From NCBI RefSeq assembly GCF_003344535.1, contig NZ_QPKS01000002.1, positions 253,300 to 304,056 on the forward strand: a DNA stretch of 50,757 nt. The letters run 5' to 3'. The notes beneath the pieces were generated by a model. That model was not told where the DNA came from, did not search any database, and saw only the letters and a program-made list of their open reading frames with translations. A program made the translations under genes and the position numbers. Each line of letters opens with the position of its first letter. Position 1 is the stretch's first letter. This DNA is from Exiguobacterium flavidum (GTDB lineage Bacteria; Bacillota; Bacilli; Exiguobacteriales; Exiguobacteriaceae). Below, in pieces: positions 33,965-44,409 of the stretch.

Positions 33965-36900
33965 ATGGTCCAATTGAATGTAAGGAGTGCCTTCAGTCAT
34001 CTCGAGAGTACGATTCGGCTCCCGGAATATTTAGATGAGCTGAAGGCGAGAGGTGCTGGCATGGCGGCGCTTTGTGAGACGACACTGACCGGGCTGCCAG
34101 CTTTCGTCTCGCTTTGCGAGGAACGGAATCTGAAGCCGATCATCGGCATCGAAAATACGCTCGAGCTCGAGGAGCCGCTGCAGGTGCTATGGTTCGCGAA
34201 GTCGACGCAAGGGCTCTGGACGCTGTACCGGATTGCAAGCAAAGAGACATATACGGCTGATGAGCAGTTGTACGCCATCGTGATTCCGGCGAAGCAGGCA
34301 GCAGACCCGGAGAGATTGCGCCGGGAAATCGTCCAGTGGGTCGGAGCACTCGGTAAGGCTGAAGTGCTGATCGGTGTGCGTGCAGCGAAATCGACAGTCG
34401 ACCGGGACAGCCGTGATCGCTATCGGCAAGTCGCGGGAGAATTCGGGCTCGAGACGATTCCGGTCGACCCTGTCCGTTTCCTGCGACGCGGGGAGCATGA
34501 AGTCTACCAGGCGCTCCGCTCGATTTCCGAGTCTCTTCCTCTTGAGGACGTCAAAATCGAGAAGGATGCCTACTTGAAGACGGTGGCGGAGATGCGTGAT
34601 CAATTCACGGAGCAGGAGCTGAAGACAGCGAGCCGAATCGCTCAGAGCATCCGTTTCGAATTGCCGGCACAGTCAAGCCCGCTCCCACAGGTCGCGCCGG
34701 ACTCGAACGATGCGTTGCGGAAAAACGCTTCGGCCGGCCTGCTTGCACGGGGGCTCGATTCGCAGGAGGCGAAGGAACGGCTTGAGTATGAGCTCGGGGT
34801 GATCGGGAAGACCGGATTCGCTGATTACTTCCTGATCGTCGAAGACCTGGTGCGCCATGCGAAAGAGGAGGGGATACGGGTGGGGCCCGGACGCGGTTCC
34901 GCTGCCGGATCGCTCGTCAGTTATGCACTTGGCATCACGGAGGTCGACCCGCTTCGCTATGGACTGCTGTTTGAGCGCTTCCTGAACCCTGAGCGGATCT
35001 CCCTCCCGGATATCGACATCGACATCGAGGATGAGCGGCGGGAAGAAGTGCTCGACTACCTGGTCGAACGGTACGGGGCGACGCATGTCGCGCAAATCGG
35101 GACGCTTTCAACGCTCGGTGCGAAGGCTGCGCTGCGCGACGTCGCGCGGGCACTCTCCTTCTCGAAGGATGAGACGGACGCCGCCGCTAAACAATTGAAG
35201 CAGTTGACGACGCTTTCTGACATCGAATCGTCGAAGGACATCTATCGCTGGTTCTCGGGCAGTGAAAAAAGGCGGCACCTGTTGCACCTCGCTCAGGCGA
35301 TCGAAGGACTGCCGCGTCAACGTTCGGTTCACGCGGCCGGAGTCGTCATCGGTTCGAGACCGCTGCTTGAGACGACGCCGCTCGATGTCGGGAACAATGA
35401 ACGCCGTGTCACGCAATATTTGATGGGTGCACTCGAACGACTCGGGCTGCTCAAGATCGATTTGCTTGGACTTCGGAACCTGACGCGGCTGAGTCAGATG
35501 GAACGGCTGATCCGTCACGTCCATCCGGATTTCGATGTCGCTCTGATTCCTGAAGACGACAAATCGACCTATCGGCTGTTCGCACGCGGAGACACCGATC
35601 ATATCTTCCAGTTCGAATCGAACGGGATGAAGCAGACGCTGCGTGACGTCAAACCATCCGAGTTCGAGGACCTCGTCGCGACGATGTCTCTCTTCCGGCC
35701 GGGTCCGATGAAGTTCATCGATGTCTATGCAAAACGCAAGGCGGGACTGCCGTATCAGATTCCCCATCCTGCGATCGAGCAAATCCTGAGACCGACCTAC
35801 GGCGTCATCATCTATCAGGAGCAGGTCATGGAGATCACGCGCAAAGTGGCAGGCTTCAGTCTGGCAGAGGCGGATTTGTTCCGTCGCGCCATCTCGAAGA
35901 AGAGCAGTGAGACGCTCGACAGGGAGCGTGAGCATTTCATCTCGGGTGCTCTCGCGAACGGCTATCCGAAGGAGGATGCCGATACGCTCTATGAGCAGAT
36001 TGAAAGGTTCGCAGGATACGGCTTCAACCGCAGCCATGCCGTAGCCTATACGAAGATCAGCTACGCGCTCGCCTATATCAAGGCGCACTTCCCGCAGATT
36101 TTCATCCTCGTCTCGACGGATCAGCCGGCGGAACTCGTCCGGTCGTTGCGCGAGAGACGAATCCCGGTCCATCCGCCGGACGCATGGCTCTCCTCCTATA
36201 CGGCTTCGCTAGAAGGGAAAGGTGTCCGGCTCGGACTGAAGACGTTGAAGGGAATCTCCGAACGCGACGCGACCGCCATCAAGGAGGCGGCGAAGGATCA
36301 CGCGACGATCATGGGGCTGCTTGAGACGCTCGGCTGGGGAAAGAAGGAGCGCGCAAAAATCGAACTTCTTCTGTACGGCGGTGCATTCGACCGGGCGACG
36401 CACGGTGACCGGGCACTCGCCGAGCAGGAAGTGCTCGACTACTTCACGGTGTCCTCGAGCACGCTGCTTCCGGACGAACTCGCCTCGCTCGGTAAGCGGC
36501 CGTCGATCGTGCGGGAACGCCGGGAGGACGCCGACTGGGCGCGACTCGAACGGGATGCGCTCGGTTTCTGGCTGACCTATTCTCCGCTCTCGACCGCGAA
36601 GGACCCGGGCGTCGAGACGAAAAAGTGGCATGAGGCAGAACAGGATGCGTTCTATCTCGTCTGCTATCTTGAAGAGGTTCGGAAGTTCAAGACGAAGAGA
36701 GGGCAGACGATGGGCGTACTCAATGCCGCCGATGGTTATTCGACGGAAGAGGTCGTCGTCTTTCCTCAACAATTCGCGGCTTATGGGCGATCACTTTATG
36801 AAGGCAACGTCCTGCTGCTCGAGGTCAAGCCTCAAGAGCGGGAAGGTCGCCGGCAATTCGTACTCGAGCGGCTCAAACCGCTCGGCCGGGATGTGCTGTT

Positions 36901-37120
36901 CGTCAAATTGCCGTCACGCAACGAACTCGCGATGCTCGAACAGGTGCTCGAGATCGTTCCGGGCGATATTCCCGTCGTCGTCCACTATGCGGACGTCGCT
37001 GAGACGAAGTCTCTGCCGGAGATCTACGCCATTCGGCCTGAAGCCGATTTGATCGGACGCTTGAAGGCTGAATACGGCGAAGATAACGTCGTACTGAAAA
37101 ATGTGAAACGCAGTGTCTAG
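33965..37120 (+). CDS. dnaE: DNA polymerase III subunit alpha, DnaE type
   Basis: 1051 residues, shorter than B. subtilis DnaE (about 1115). PHP domain (1-210), then palm with catalytic aspartates in LPDIDIDIEDERR (~345-357) and KIDLLGLRNL (~498), thumb/fingers with FRPGPMKFIDVY, GVIIYQEQVMEI and GYGFNRSHAVAY, then tandem HhH and OB-like C-terminal region. DnaE extends primers on the lagging strand with PolC in Bacilli. The PHP domain begins LNVRSAFSHLEST, where the metal histidines (HxH) of active PHP domains are Asn and Arg, so it lacks the metal site. AAGGAG before the ATG. Confidence 0.96.
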   Translation: MVQLNVRSAFSHLESTIRLPEYLDELKARGAGMAALCETTLTGLPAFVSLCEERNLKPIIGIENTLELEEPLQVLWFAKSTQGLWTLYRIASKETYTADEQLYAIVIPAKQAADPERLRREIVQWVGALGKAEVLIGVRAAKSTVDRDSRDRYRQVAGEFGLETIPVDPVRFLRRGEHEVYQALRSISESLPLEDVKIEKDAYLKTVAEMRDQFTEQELKTASRIAQSIRFELPAQSSPLPQVAPDSNDALRKNASAGLLARGLDSQEAKERLEYELGVIGKTGFADYFLIVEDLVRHAKEEGIRVGPGRGSAAGSLVSYALGITEVDPLRYGLLFERFLNPERISLPDIDIDIEDERREEVLDYLVERYGATHVAQIGTLSTLGAKAALRDVARALSFSKDETDAAAKQLKQLTTLSDIESSKDIYRWFSGSEKRRHLLHLAQAIEGLPRQRSVHAAGVVIGSRPLLETTPLDVGNNERRVTQYLMGALERLGLLKIDLLGLRNLTRLSQMERLIRHVHPDFDVALIPEDDKSTYRLFARGDTDHIFQFESNGMKQTLRDVKPSEFEDLVATMSLFRPGPMKFIDVYAKRKAGLPYQIPHPAIEQILRPTYGVIIYQEQVMEITRKVAGFSLAEADLFRRAISKKSSETLDREREHFISGALANGYPKEDADTLYEQIERFAGYGFNRSHAVAYTKISYALAYIKAHFPQIFILVSTDQPAELVRSLRERRIPVHPPDAWLSSYTASLEGKGVRLGLKTLKGISERDATAIKEAAKDHATIMGLLETLGWGKKERAKIELLLYGGAFDRATHGDRALAEQEVLDYFTVSSSTLLPDELASLGKRPSIVRERREDADWARLERDALGFWLTYSPLSTAKDPGVETKKWHEAEQDAFYLVCYLEEVRKFKTKRGQTMGVLNAADGYSTEEVVVFPQQFAAYGRSLYEGNVLLLEVKPQEREGRRQFVLERLKPLGRDVLFVKLPSRNELAMLEQVLEIVPGDIPVVVHYADVAETKSLPEIYAIRPEADLIGRLKAEYGEDNVVLKNVKRSV

Positions 37121-37136
37121 TAGTAGGTACTAAGTT

Positions 37137-37145
37137 TTGTTATAA
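37137..37145 (+). promoter_or_regulatory. Extended -10 promoter before the FadR-type regulator
   Basis: TTGTTATAAT just after the dnaE stop (extended -10, TG-T-TATAAT). The palindromic operator begins nine bases downstream. Confidence 0.55.
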
Positions 37146-37154
37146 TAAGGCGTA

Positions 37155-37169
37155 ATTGGTCTGACCAAT
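37155..37169. promoter_or_regulatory. FadR/PdhR-like operator
   Basis: ATTGGTCTGACCAAT: perfect palindrome with arms ATTGGTC and GACCAAT. It matches the TGGTNNNACCA core of GntR-FadR subfamily operators (E. coli PdhR and FadR). It lies at about the transcription start of the regulator-accDA genes. Confidence 0.8.
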
Positions 37170-37220
37170 GCCGCCGAACAGATTTCGAAAGACATTCTGT
37201 CAGAAAGGTGGTGCCGTAAG

Positions 37221-37748
37221 ATGGGGAAAAAACAATCCAGCGCGTTCGAGAAGAACATCACGGCCATAAAGACAATGATAGAACACGACGGATTCGTCCC
37301 TGGGGACAGAATTCCGTCAGAACGCGAATTAGCGGAGCGACTCTCGATCAGCCGTCCGGCTGTGCGCGAAGCGCTCCGGACGCTCGCTTATCTTGGGATC
37401 GTCGAGACGCGGCACGGTGGCGGGAGCTACCTGCTCAATCGCGATGACCACGCTTATATCGAAATCATCGCGCATTTTTTAGTGACCGGAGAATCGAAAT
37501 TCGAAGATTTGGCAGGAACGCTCCGATTGATCGAACATGCAGCGCTTTGCAAATTGGAAGACCGTGAAAGCTTGCGGGACCACCTCGAGACGGACGCCCT
37601 CTTTCGGGAGGTGCTCATCCAATCGACGGGCAATGACCTGTATGAGAGAATCTGGAGACAAGTGAATGCCTTCTATCTGAGTTTCGGCCAAGGTGATCTA
37701 TACACACGGGCGGAACGGGAGAGTTTCCTGAACGACCGGTCGCGATGA
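37221..37748 (+). CDS. GntR-FadR subfamily transcriptional regulator (short form)
   Basis: 175 residues. N-terminal winged HTH (~5-72): FVPGDRIPSERELAERLSIS and RPAVREALRTLAYLGIVETR, typical of the FadR subfamily. The C-terminal ligand domain is short and helical (~85-175) and ends early compared with usual FCD domains (~230 residues in all), so it could be a shortened or diverged ligand domain. The stop is 17 bases before accD and the ATG follows a ribosome site AAAGGTGG. The TGGT-N3-ACCA palindrome in front suggests self-control and control of accDA. Ligand not known; acyl-CoA or malonyl-CoA is a guess. Confidence 0.85.
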   Translation: MGKKQSSAFEKNITAIKTMIEHDGFVPGDRIPSERELAERLSISRPAVREALRTLAYLGIVETRHGGGSYLLNRDDHAYIEIIAHFLVTGESKFEDLAGTLRLIEHAALCKLEDRESLRDHLETDALFREVLIQSTGNDLYERIWRQVNAFYLSFGQGDLYTRAERESFLNDRSR

Positions 37749-37765
37749 CCACAGGAGGGGACGAC

Positions 37766-38626
37766 GTGCAAGCATTCTTTCGAAAACCAAAAAAATTCGT
37801 CACGTTGACGAGCAAGGAACAACGTGTCGATGTGCCAGTCGGATTGATGACGAAGTGTCCGAAATGCACACTCATCCAATATACGAAACAACTTGAAGCG
37901 AATCTGCGTGTGTGTACGTGCGGATATCATCATCCGCTGACGGCCGCGGAGCGGTTCCGCCAACTGTTCGATGCGGGAAGCGTCGAGCTGTTCGAACTGC
38001 CTGAAGTAAAAATCGATCCTTTGTCTTTCAAGGACTACCCGGAAAAGCTCCGGGGAGATGAGGCACGGACAGGTCTTCGGGAAGCGATCGTGTGCGGTGT
38101 CGGCAAGGTGAACGGGTATCCGCTCGTCGCCTGTGTGATGGACGCCCGGTTCCGGATGGGCTCAATGGGAGCGGCCGTCGGGACGGCGATCGCGGAAGCG
38201 GTGCGTTACGCGACGAAAAACGGTTTGCCGGTGACGATCTTTTCTGCTTCCGGCGGGGCACGGATGCAGGAGGGAATGGTCAGCCTGATGCAGATGGCGA
38301 AGACATCGCTGTTCCTTAAGCAGCACGCAGAGGCCGGGCTTCTCTATATCTCTTGCATGACGCATCCGACGACAGGGGGCGTGTCTGCGAGCTTCGCGAT
38401 GCTCGGGGACGTCAACATCGCTGAACCGGGCGCATTGATCGGATTCGCCGGAAGACGCATCATCGAGCAGACGATTCGGGAAAAGCTGCCGGAAGACTTC
38501 CAGACGGCTGAATTTTTGCTCAAGACCGGACAGCTCGATGAGGTCGTGTCGCGTCGGGATTTGAAGAATTACTACACGCGATTACTTCGCATCCACGGGG
38601 AGGGAACGAATCATGCAACCATTTGA
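37766..38626 (+). CDS. accD: Acetyl-CoA carboxylase carboxyltransferase subunit beta
   Basis: 286 residues. N-terminal zinc ribbon then crotonase-fold transferase with [23 protein letters not shown], and [13 protein letters not shown]. It transfers carboxyl from biotin to acetyl-CoA with AccA for malonyl-CoA. Start: GTG at 37766, five bases after AGGAGGGG and giving the usual [11 protein letters not shown] start; the ATG at 37745 would overlap the regulator's end. Zinc ribbon oddity: the first pair is CPKC but the second is CTC rather than CxxC (residues ~52-54), one residue short. Overlaps accA by 14 bases. Confidence 0.95.
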   Translation: MQAFFRKPKKFVTLTSKEQRVDVPVGLMTKCPKCTLIQYTKQLEANLRVCTCGYHHPLTAAERFRQLFDAGSVELFELPEVKIDPLSFKDYPEKLRGDEARTGLREAIVCGVGKVNGYPLVACVMDARFRMGSMGAAVGTAIAEAVRYATKNGLPVTIFSASGGARMQEGMVSLMQMAKTSLFLKQHAEAGLLYISCMTHPTTGGVSASFAMLGDVNIAEPGALIGFAGRRIIEQTIREKLPEDFQTAEFLLKTGQLDEVVSRRDLKNYYTRLLRIHGEGTNHATI

Positions 38627-39548
38627 CCAGCCAGTCATTGCGCTGCGCGAGAAGATCCTTGAACTCCATGAGATGGCGGATCGCCAGGGTCTTGACTTCA
38701 AGGAGGAACTCAATCTTCTCGAAGAGCGGCTTCGCCGATTAGAACGTGATATTTATGGGAATATGAAAGCGTGGAACCGCGTTCAACTGGCGCGCCACCC
38801 GGAACGTCCCACTACGCTCGACTATATTCGCGAGATGTGTGAGGACTTCATGGAAATGCATGGGGACCGCCATGGATATGACGACGCAGCAATCGTCGGA
38901 GGGGTCGCTCTCTTCAACGGGCGGCCAGTGACGATCATTGGTCACCAACGCGGGAAAGATACGAAGGAGAACATTCGCCGAAACTTCGGGATGCCGCATC
39001 CGGAAGGATATCGCAAGGCGCTCCGGCTCATGCAACAGGCGGAGAAATTCAACCGCCCGGTGATCACCTTCATCGATACGAAGGGTGCATACCCGGGACG
39101 GGCTGCAGAAGAGCGCGGACAGAGCGAAGCGATCGCAAGGAATCTGTTCGAGATGGCAGGACTTCGTGTCCCGGTCATCTCGATCGTGATAGGGGAAGGC
39201 GGATCGGGCGGCGCACTCGGTATCGGAGTGTGCGACCGTCTGCTGATGCTCGAGAACTCGACTTACTCGGTCATCTCGCCTGAGGGAGCGGCTGCATTGC
39301 TTTGGAAGGACGCGGGCCTCGCCGAACGGGCGGCTGAATCGATGCGTATAACGGCACCCGATCTCGTCAATCTCGGCATCGCGGACGGTATCATTCCTGA
39401 AGTGGTCGGAGGAGCACATCTGGATGTCTCACTACAGGCAGATAAACTGAAGACTGTCATAGCACAGGAGCTTGAGGAACTGGTGCGACTTACGCCGGAA
39501 GACCTTATTTTGCAACGTACCGAAAAATATCACCAAATTGGCACATAA
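38613..39548 (+). CDS. accA: Acetyl-CoA carboxylase carboxyltransferase subunit alpha
   Basis: 311 residues. Helical N-terminal region ([16 protein letters not shown]), then crotonase fold with [34 protein letters not shown] and [16 protein letters not shown]. Pairs with AccD. GGGGAGGGAA precedes the ATG, which overlaps the accD end. A textbook cre match begins six bases after its stop, and a terminator follows. Confidence 0.97.
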   Translation: MQPFDQPVIALREKILELHEMADRQGLDFKEELNLLEERLRRLERDIYGNMKAWNRVQLARHPERPTTLDYIREMCEDFMEMHGDRHGYDDAAIVGGVALFNGRPVTIIGHQRGKDTKENIRRNFGMPHPEGYRKALRLMQQAEKFNRPVITFIDTKGAYPGRAAEERGQSEAIARNLFEMAGLRVPVISIVIGEGGSGGALGIGVCDRLLMLENSTYSVISPEGAAALLWKDAGLAERAAESMRITAPDLVNLGIADGIIPEVVGGAHLDVSLQADKLKTVIAQELEELVRLTPEDLILQRTEKYHQIGT

Positions 39549-39554
39549 GCTCTC

Positions 39555-39568
39555 TGTAAACGCTAACA
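39555..39568 (+). promoter_or_regulatory. Consensus cre site between accA and pfkA
   Basis: TGTAAACGCTAACA fits TGWAARCGYTWNCW at all 14 positions. It lies after the accA stop and 82 bases upstream of the pfkA -35, too far downstream to block accDA start but placed as a possible upstream activator site for pfkA-pyk. A weaker copy CGTAAACGCCTGTT is at 39625-39638. Confidence 0.7.
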
Positions 39569-39595
39569 CGGTTGGGGGATGTAGTGTCACGTCGG

Positions 39596-39622
39596 AAAAA
39601 GCAAGCGGTCCGCTTGCTTTTT
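39596..39622 (+). terminator. Terminator after accA
   Basis: AAAAAGCAAGC, ggtc, CGCTTGCTTTTT. Confidence 0.92.
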
Positions 39623-39636
39623 GCCGTAAACGCCTG

Positions 39637-40665
<1,029 letters not shown>

Positions 40666-40689
40666 TATCCAGGTCGACGGCATATAGGT

Positions 40690-40709
40690 ACAGTTGGCAC
40701 TGTTTTTCT
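40690..40709 (+). terminator. Weak hairpin between pfkA and pyk
   Basis: ACAGT, tggc, ACTGT then TTTTCTT. A five-pair stem, at most a partial terminator that lowers pyk read-through. Confidence 0.3.
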
Positions 40710-40743
40710 TAAACGGCCAAACATCGTAGGAGGTTTATTGAAA

Positions 40744-42492
40744 ATGCGTAGAACTAAAATTGTATGTACGATCGGTCCAGCTTCAGAGAAGCGGCTGCCG
40801 GAAATGATCGAAGCGGGGATGAACGTCGCCCGTCTCAACTTCTCACATGGTGATTACGAAGAGCACGGCGCACGTATTGCAGACATCCGCAAAGCATCTG
40901 AAGCATCAGGTAAGCTTGTTACAATCTTGCTCGATACGAAAGGTCCTGAAATCCGCACGCATACGTTCGAAGAAGGTAAGGCCCTTCTTGAAAAAGGCCA
41001 TGAAGTAGTGATCGTCAGTGGCGACTCGAATGAGATCGTCGGTACGAAGGACAAGTTCTCAGTGACTTATGAAGGTCTCTATGATGACGTTGAAGTCGGT
41101 TCGATGATCATGCTCGACGATGGACTGATCGGTCTTCGCGTCGCTGAGAAGCTTCCAAACCGTGAACTTCGCTGCACGATTGAAAACGAAGGTGTCATCA
41201 AGACGAAGAAGGGGGTCAACCTCCCGAACGTCAAGGTCAACCTTCCTGCACTCACTGACAAGGACATCGCAGACATCGAGTTCGGTATCAAGAATGACAT
41301 CGACTTGATCGCAGCTTCGTTCGTCCGTCGTGCTTCTGATGTCATCGCGATTCGTCAGCTTCTCGAGAAGAACAACGCGAGCCACATCAAAATCTTCCCT
41401 AAAATCGAGAACCAGGAAGGCGTCGACAACATCGAGGAGATCCTCGCCATCTCTGACGGCCTCATGGTCGCTCGTGGAGATCTCGGTATCGAGATCCCGA
41501 CTGAAGAAGTAACACCTGCTCAAAAGAATTTGATCAAGTTGTGCAACGACTTCGGTAAGCCGGTCATCACAGCGACGCAAATGCTCGATTCGATGCAACG
41601 TTTCCCGCGTCCGACACGTGCGGAAGCATCTGACGTAGCGAACGCCATTCTCGACGGTACGGACGCAATCATGCTTTCAGGCGAGACGGCTGCAGGGGAC
41701 TACCCGATCGAGTCGGTCCAAATGATGCATTCGATCGCGAAACGTACGGAGAAGATGCTCGACTACAAGCAACTTCTGAAGGATCGTCAAGTACGCAGTG
41801 AACATACTGTGACGGACGCGATCGCACAAGCGGTAACGCACACAGCGATCAACCTGGACGCGAAAGCGATCCTCACACCGACGCAATCGGGCTACACGGC
41901 TGCCCGGATCTCGAAATATCGTCCGGAGCCGAACATCGTAGCTGTGACGCCGAGCTCGCGCGTCGCGCGTCAGCTCAACATCGTATGGGGTGTGTATCCG
42001 ATCGTCGTCGAGCACCTCTCCGACAACACGGATGACATGCTCAACCTTGCAGCAGACACTGCGAAGGAAGCAGGATTCGTCACGGACGGCGACCTCGTCG
42101 TCATCTCTGCAGGTATCCCTGCTCTTACTGCGGGCACGACGAACATGCTCAAGATCCACATCGTCGGTAAAGAAATCGCGATGGGACGCGGTATCGGCGA
42201 GCGCGGAGTCGTCGGTGAAGTCGTCATCGCGAACAACGCAGAAGAAGCGAACGCGAAAGCGAAACCGGGTATGATTCTCGTGACGTCATCGACTGACCGT
42301 GACATGATGCCTGCAATCGAGCAATCGGTCGCGATGATCACGATTGACGGCGGACTTACGAGCCACGCCGGCATCGTCGGACCATCACTCGGCATCCCGG
42401 TCATCGTAGGTGTCGAAGAAGCGATGAGCACCTTCAAGGACGGTCAGATGATTTCGATCGATCCGCTGACAGGTAAAATTTACAACGCTTAA
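40744..42492 (+). CDS. pyk: Pyruvate kinase with C-terminal extra domain
   Basis: 582 residues, the long Bacillus form. Catalytic barrel (1-~345): [31 protein letters not shown], and the signature [13 protein letters not shown]. The allosteric domain follows (~350-470). A PEP-utilising-enzyme-like extra C-terminal domain (~480-582) holds [15 protein letters not shown], as in B. subtilis Pyk. The ATG at 40744 gives the family's normal MRRTKIVC start; the TTG six bases earlier is closer to AGGAGG but less likely. Second gene after pfkA. Confidence 0.97.
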   Translation: MRRTKIVCTIGPASEKRLPEMIEAGMNVARLNFSHGDYEEHGARIADIRKASEASGKLVTILLDTKGPEIRTHTFEEGKALLEKGHEVVIVSGDSNEIVGTKDKFSVTYEGLYDDVEVGSMIMLDDGLIGLRVAEKLPNRELRCTIENEGVIKTKKGVNLPNVKVNLPALTDKDIADIEFGIKNDIDLIAASFVRRASDVIAIRQLLEKNNASHIKIFPKIENQEGVDNIEEILAISDGLMVARGDLGIEIPTEEVTPAQKNLIKLCNDFGKPVITATQMLDSMQRFPRPTRAEASDVANAILDGTDAIMLSGETAAGDYPIESVQMMHSIAKRTEKMLDYKQLLKDRQVRSEHTVTDAIAQAVTHTAINLDAKAILTPTQSGYTAARISKYRPEPNIVAVTPSSRVARQLNIVWGVYPIVVEHLSDNTDDMLNLAADTAKEAGFVTDGDLVVISAGIPALTAGTTNMLKIHIVGKEIAMGRGIGERGVVGEVVIANNAEEANAKAKPGMILVTSSTDRDMMPAIEQSVAMITIDGGLTSHAGIVGPSLGIPVIVGVEEAMSTFKDGQMISIDPLTGKIYNA

Positions 42493-42502
42493 GATTGAAC
42501 GG

Positions 42503-42537
42503 ACGGATTTGGTGCTTGCGCCAAATCCGCTTTTTTC
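42503..42537 (+). terminator. Terminator after pyk
   Basis: GCGGATTTGG class stem: GGATTTGG, tgcttgcg, CCAAATCCGC and T6. Confidence 0.92.
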
Positions 42538-42552
42538 ATGGGGGGAATCGGA

Positions 42553-43023
42553 ATGGAAGCGTATCTCTTTTTGCTGGCGCTCGTGCTGATCGGCGTGATC
42601 GCACAGAACAAATCACTGATCATCGCGGCGTCGTTCCTGTTGATCATCAAGGCAATCGGTCTGGAGGACCGCGCCTTCCCGTCACTCCAGGCGAAGGGGA
42701 TCACCTGGGGGGTGACGTTGATCACGGCAGCCGTCCTCGTCCCGATCGCGACAGGAGATATCGGATTCCGGGAGCTTGCCCAGAGCATTCGCGGGCATGT
42801 CGGCATCATCGCCTTCCTGTCGGGGATATTCGTCGCGATCGTCGCTGCGAGCGGCGTCGGTCTGATGAAACAGGATCCGGTCGTGACGACCGCGCTTCTG
42901 GCAGGAACGATTCTCGCGGTCGGCGCGTTCAGAGGTGTCCCGGTCGGACCGCTGATCGGGGCCGGCATCGCAGCATTGCTGATCAGCCTGTGGGACGTCA
43001 TCGCGAAGTTCATCAACGGATAA
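42553..43023 (+). CDS. ytwI: DUF441 membrane protein (YtwI-like)
   Basis: 156 residues with four to five membrane segments, such as YLFLLALVLIGVIAQ and IIAASFLLIIKAIG at the start and GAFRGVPVGPLIGAGIAALL near the end. DUF441/YeaL family; the same place (pyk-citZ) as B. subtilis ytwI. Function unknown. GGGGGA is six bases before the ATG at 42553, which lies right after the pyk terminator. Confidence 0.9.
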   Translation: MEAYLFLLALVLIGVIAQNKSLIIAASFLLIIKAIGLEDRAFPSLQAKGITWGVTLITAAVLVPIATGDIGFRELAQSIRGHVGIIAFLSGIFVAIVAASGVGLMKQDPVVTTALLAGTILAVGAFRGVPVGPLIGAGIAALLISLWDVIAKFING

Positions 43024-43091
43024 TCGACAGACGTCAGATTAATTTTTTTGATAAAGTATGCAAGTTCGTTCACTTTTTGGTTAATTTTGTT

Positions 43092-43097
43092 TATACT
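43092..43097 (+). promoter_or_regulatory. Probable -10 of the citZ leader
   Basis: TATACT with a weak -35 TTCACT 17 bases upstream (43069-43074). Transcription would start near 43104 and run into the hairpin at 43115. Confidence 0.4.
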
Positions 43098-43114
43098 AAG
43101 AACAGAAACAAGAT

Positions 43115-43173
43115 GGTCTGGTCAGAACGCAAAGATAGTGCGGGGGAGCACCGCTGACCAGACGTCTTTTTTT
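43115..43173 (+). terminator. Terminator-like hairpin in the citZ leader
   Basis: GTCTGGTCAG (43116-43125) pairs with CTGACCAGAC (43154-43163), followed by gtcT7. The 28-base loop holds a second small hairpin GTGC-gggg-GCAC. It may end the ytwI transcript or act as an attenuator or short RNA in front of citZ. Confidence 0.7.
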
Positions 43174-43184
43174 CAATACGGAAA

Positions 43185-43198
43185 TGAAAGCGTTTTAC
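43185..43198 (+). promoter_or_regulatory. cre-like site upstream of citZ
   Basis: TGAAAGCGTTTTAC, 12 of 14 cre positions, 33 bases before the citZ start. It differs from the ccpA-upstream site by one base. Confidence 0.5.
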
Positions 43199-43230
43199 TA
43201 TTTCTGGGGGGAAAAAGGGGGATTTACAGC

Positions 43231-44343
43231 ATGACACAAACTAAAGGTTTAGAAGGTATCGTCGCTGCTACCTCGAAGATCAGCTCGATCATCGATGGCC
43301 AGCTGACATATGGTGGTTATACAATTGATGACTTGGCGGAGCACGCCACGTTCGAGGAAATCGTCTTCCTGCTATGGAACGATCGTCTTCCAAAACAAGA
43401 GGAGCTCGACCAGCTCGCGAAAGCGCTCGTCGACGAAGCGCATGTCGATGACGCCGTTCTCGAGACGCTGAAGAAAGCACCGAAGACCGCTAACGCGATG
43501 GCCGCCATCCGAACAGCGGTTTCACAGCTTGCTCTCTATGATGAGGCATCCGAGGATATGTCGCGTGAGGCGAACTACGCCAAGGCCATCAAGCTCCAGG
43601 CACAAATTGCAACACTCGTCACGGCCTATGCCCGTATCAAAAAGGGACTCGAGCCGGTCGCACCGAAAGCAGGACTTTCATACGCGGCGAACTTCCTCTA
43701 CATGCTGAACGGTGAGGAACCGACGGAAGTGGCAGAAAAAGCCTTCAACCAGGCGCTCGTCCTCCACGCGGACCATGAACTGAACGCATCTACGTTCACG
43801 GCGCGCGTCTGCGTCGCGACATTGTCTGACATCTATTCAGGTGTCACGGCTGCGATGGGCGCACTCAAAGGTCCTCTTCATGGTGGCGCGAACGAAGCTG
43901 TCATGAAAATGCTGGTTGAAATTGGCTCTGTTGAAAAGGTGGAAGAGTACGTTCATAATAAGATTGAGAACAAGGAAAAGATCATGGGCTTCGGTCACCG
44001 TGTCTATAAGGACGGCGATCCGCGCGCGAAACACTTGCAGGAGATGAGCCGTCAGCTGACAGCTCAAATCGGCGAGCCGCAATGGTACGAGATGTCGATC
44101 AAGATCGACGAGATCATGCAGGCTGAAAAAGGCTTGAAGCCGAACGTCGATTTCTATTCTGCTTCTACGTACCATGCACTTGGTCTCGATACAGAATTGT
44201 TCACGCCGATCTTCGCGGTCAGCCGGATGTCTGGATGGCTCGCACATATTCTAGAGCAATATAGCGATAACCGTCTCATTCGTCCACGCGCTGACTACAT
44301 CGGTGAAACACACCGGACGTACGTGTCCATCAACGAACGTTAA
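43231..44343 (+). CDS. citZ: Citrate synthase
   Basis: 370 residues, the short Gram-positive form. Active-site pieces: HADHELNASTFTARV (His), GFGHRVYKDGDPRAK (His) and PNVDFYSASTYHALG (Asp). It makes citrate from oxaloacetate and acetyl-CoA. AAGGGGG before the ATG at 43231; the open frame from 43048 covers the leader hairpin and is not coding. First gene of citZ-icd-mdh, as in B. subtilis. The cre-like site and leader hairpin suggest two layers of control. Confidence 0.97.
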   Translation: MTQTKGLEGIVAATSKISSIIDGQLTYGGYTIDDLAEHATFEEIVFLLWNDRLPKQEELDQLAKALVDEAHVDDAVLETLKKAPKTANAMAAIRTAVSQLALYDEASEDMSREANYAKAIKLQAQIATLVTAYARIKKGLEPVAPKAGLSYAANFLYMLNGEEPTEVAEKAFNQALVLHADHELNASTFTARVCVATLSDIYSGVTAAMGALKGPLHGGANEAVMKMLVEIGSVEKVEEYVHNKIENKEKIMGFGHRVYKDGDPRAKHLQEMSRQLTAQIGEPQWYEMSIKIDEIMQAEKGLKPNVDFYSASTYHALGLDTELFTPIFAVSRMSGWLAHILEQYSDNRLIRPRADYIGETHRTYVSINER

Positions 44344-44409
44344 GAGGACGGAGAGGAGAAATCCTCTCCTACTTTTTTGACGTCGACTATCTTTAAGGGG
44401 GATTTTAAC

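Noticed and set aside
35108-36172. Antisense frame within dnaE (354 codons)
   Set aside because: Covered by conserved DnaE sequence; no promoter or ribosome site.
43048-43230. N-terminal extension of citrate synthase
   Set aside because: It would translate the leader hairpin and cre-like site; ribosome site and family start are at 43231.
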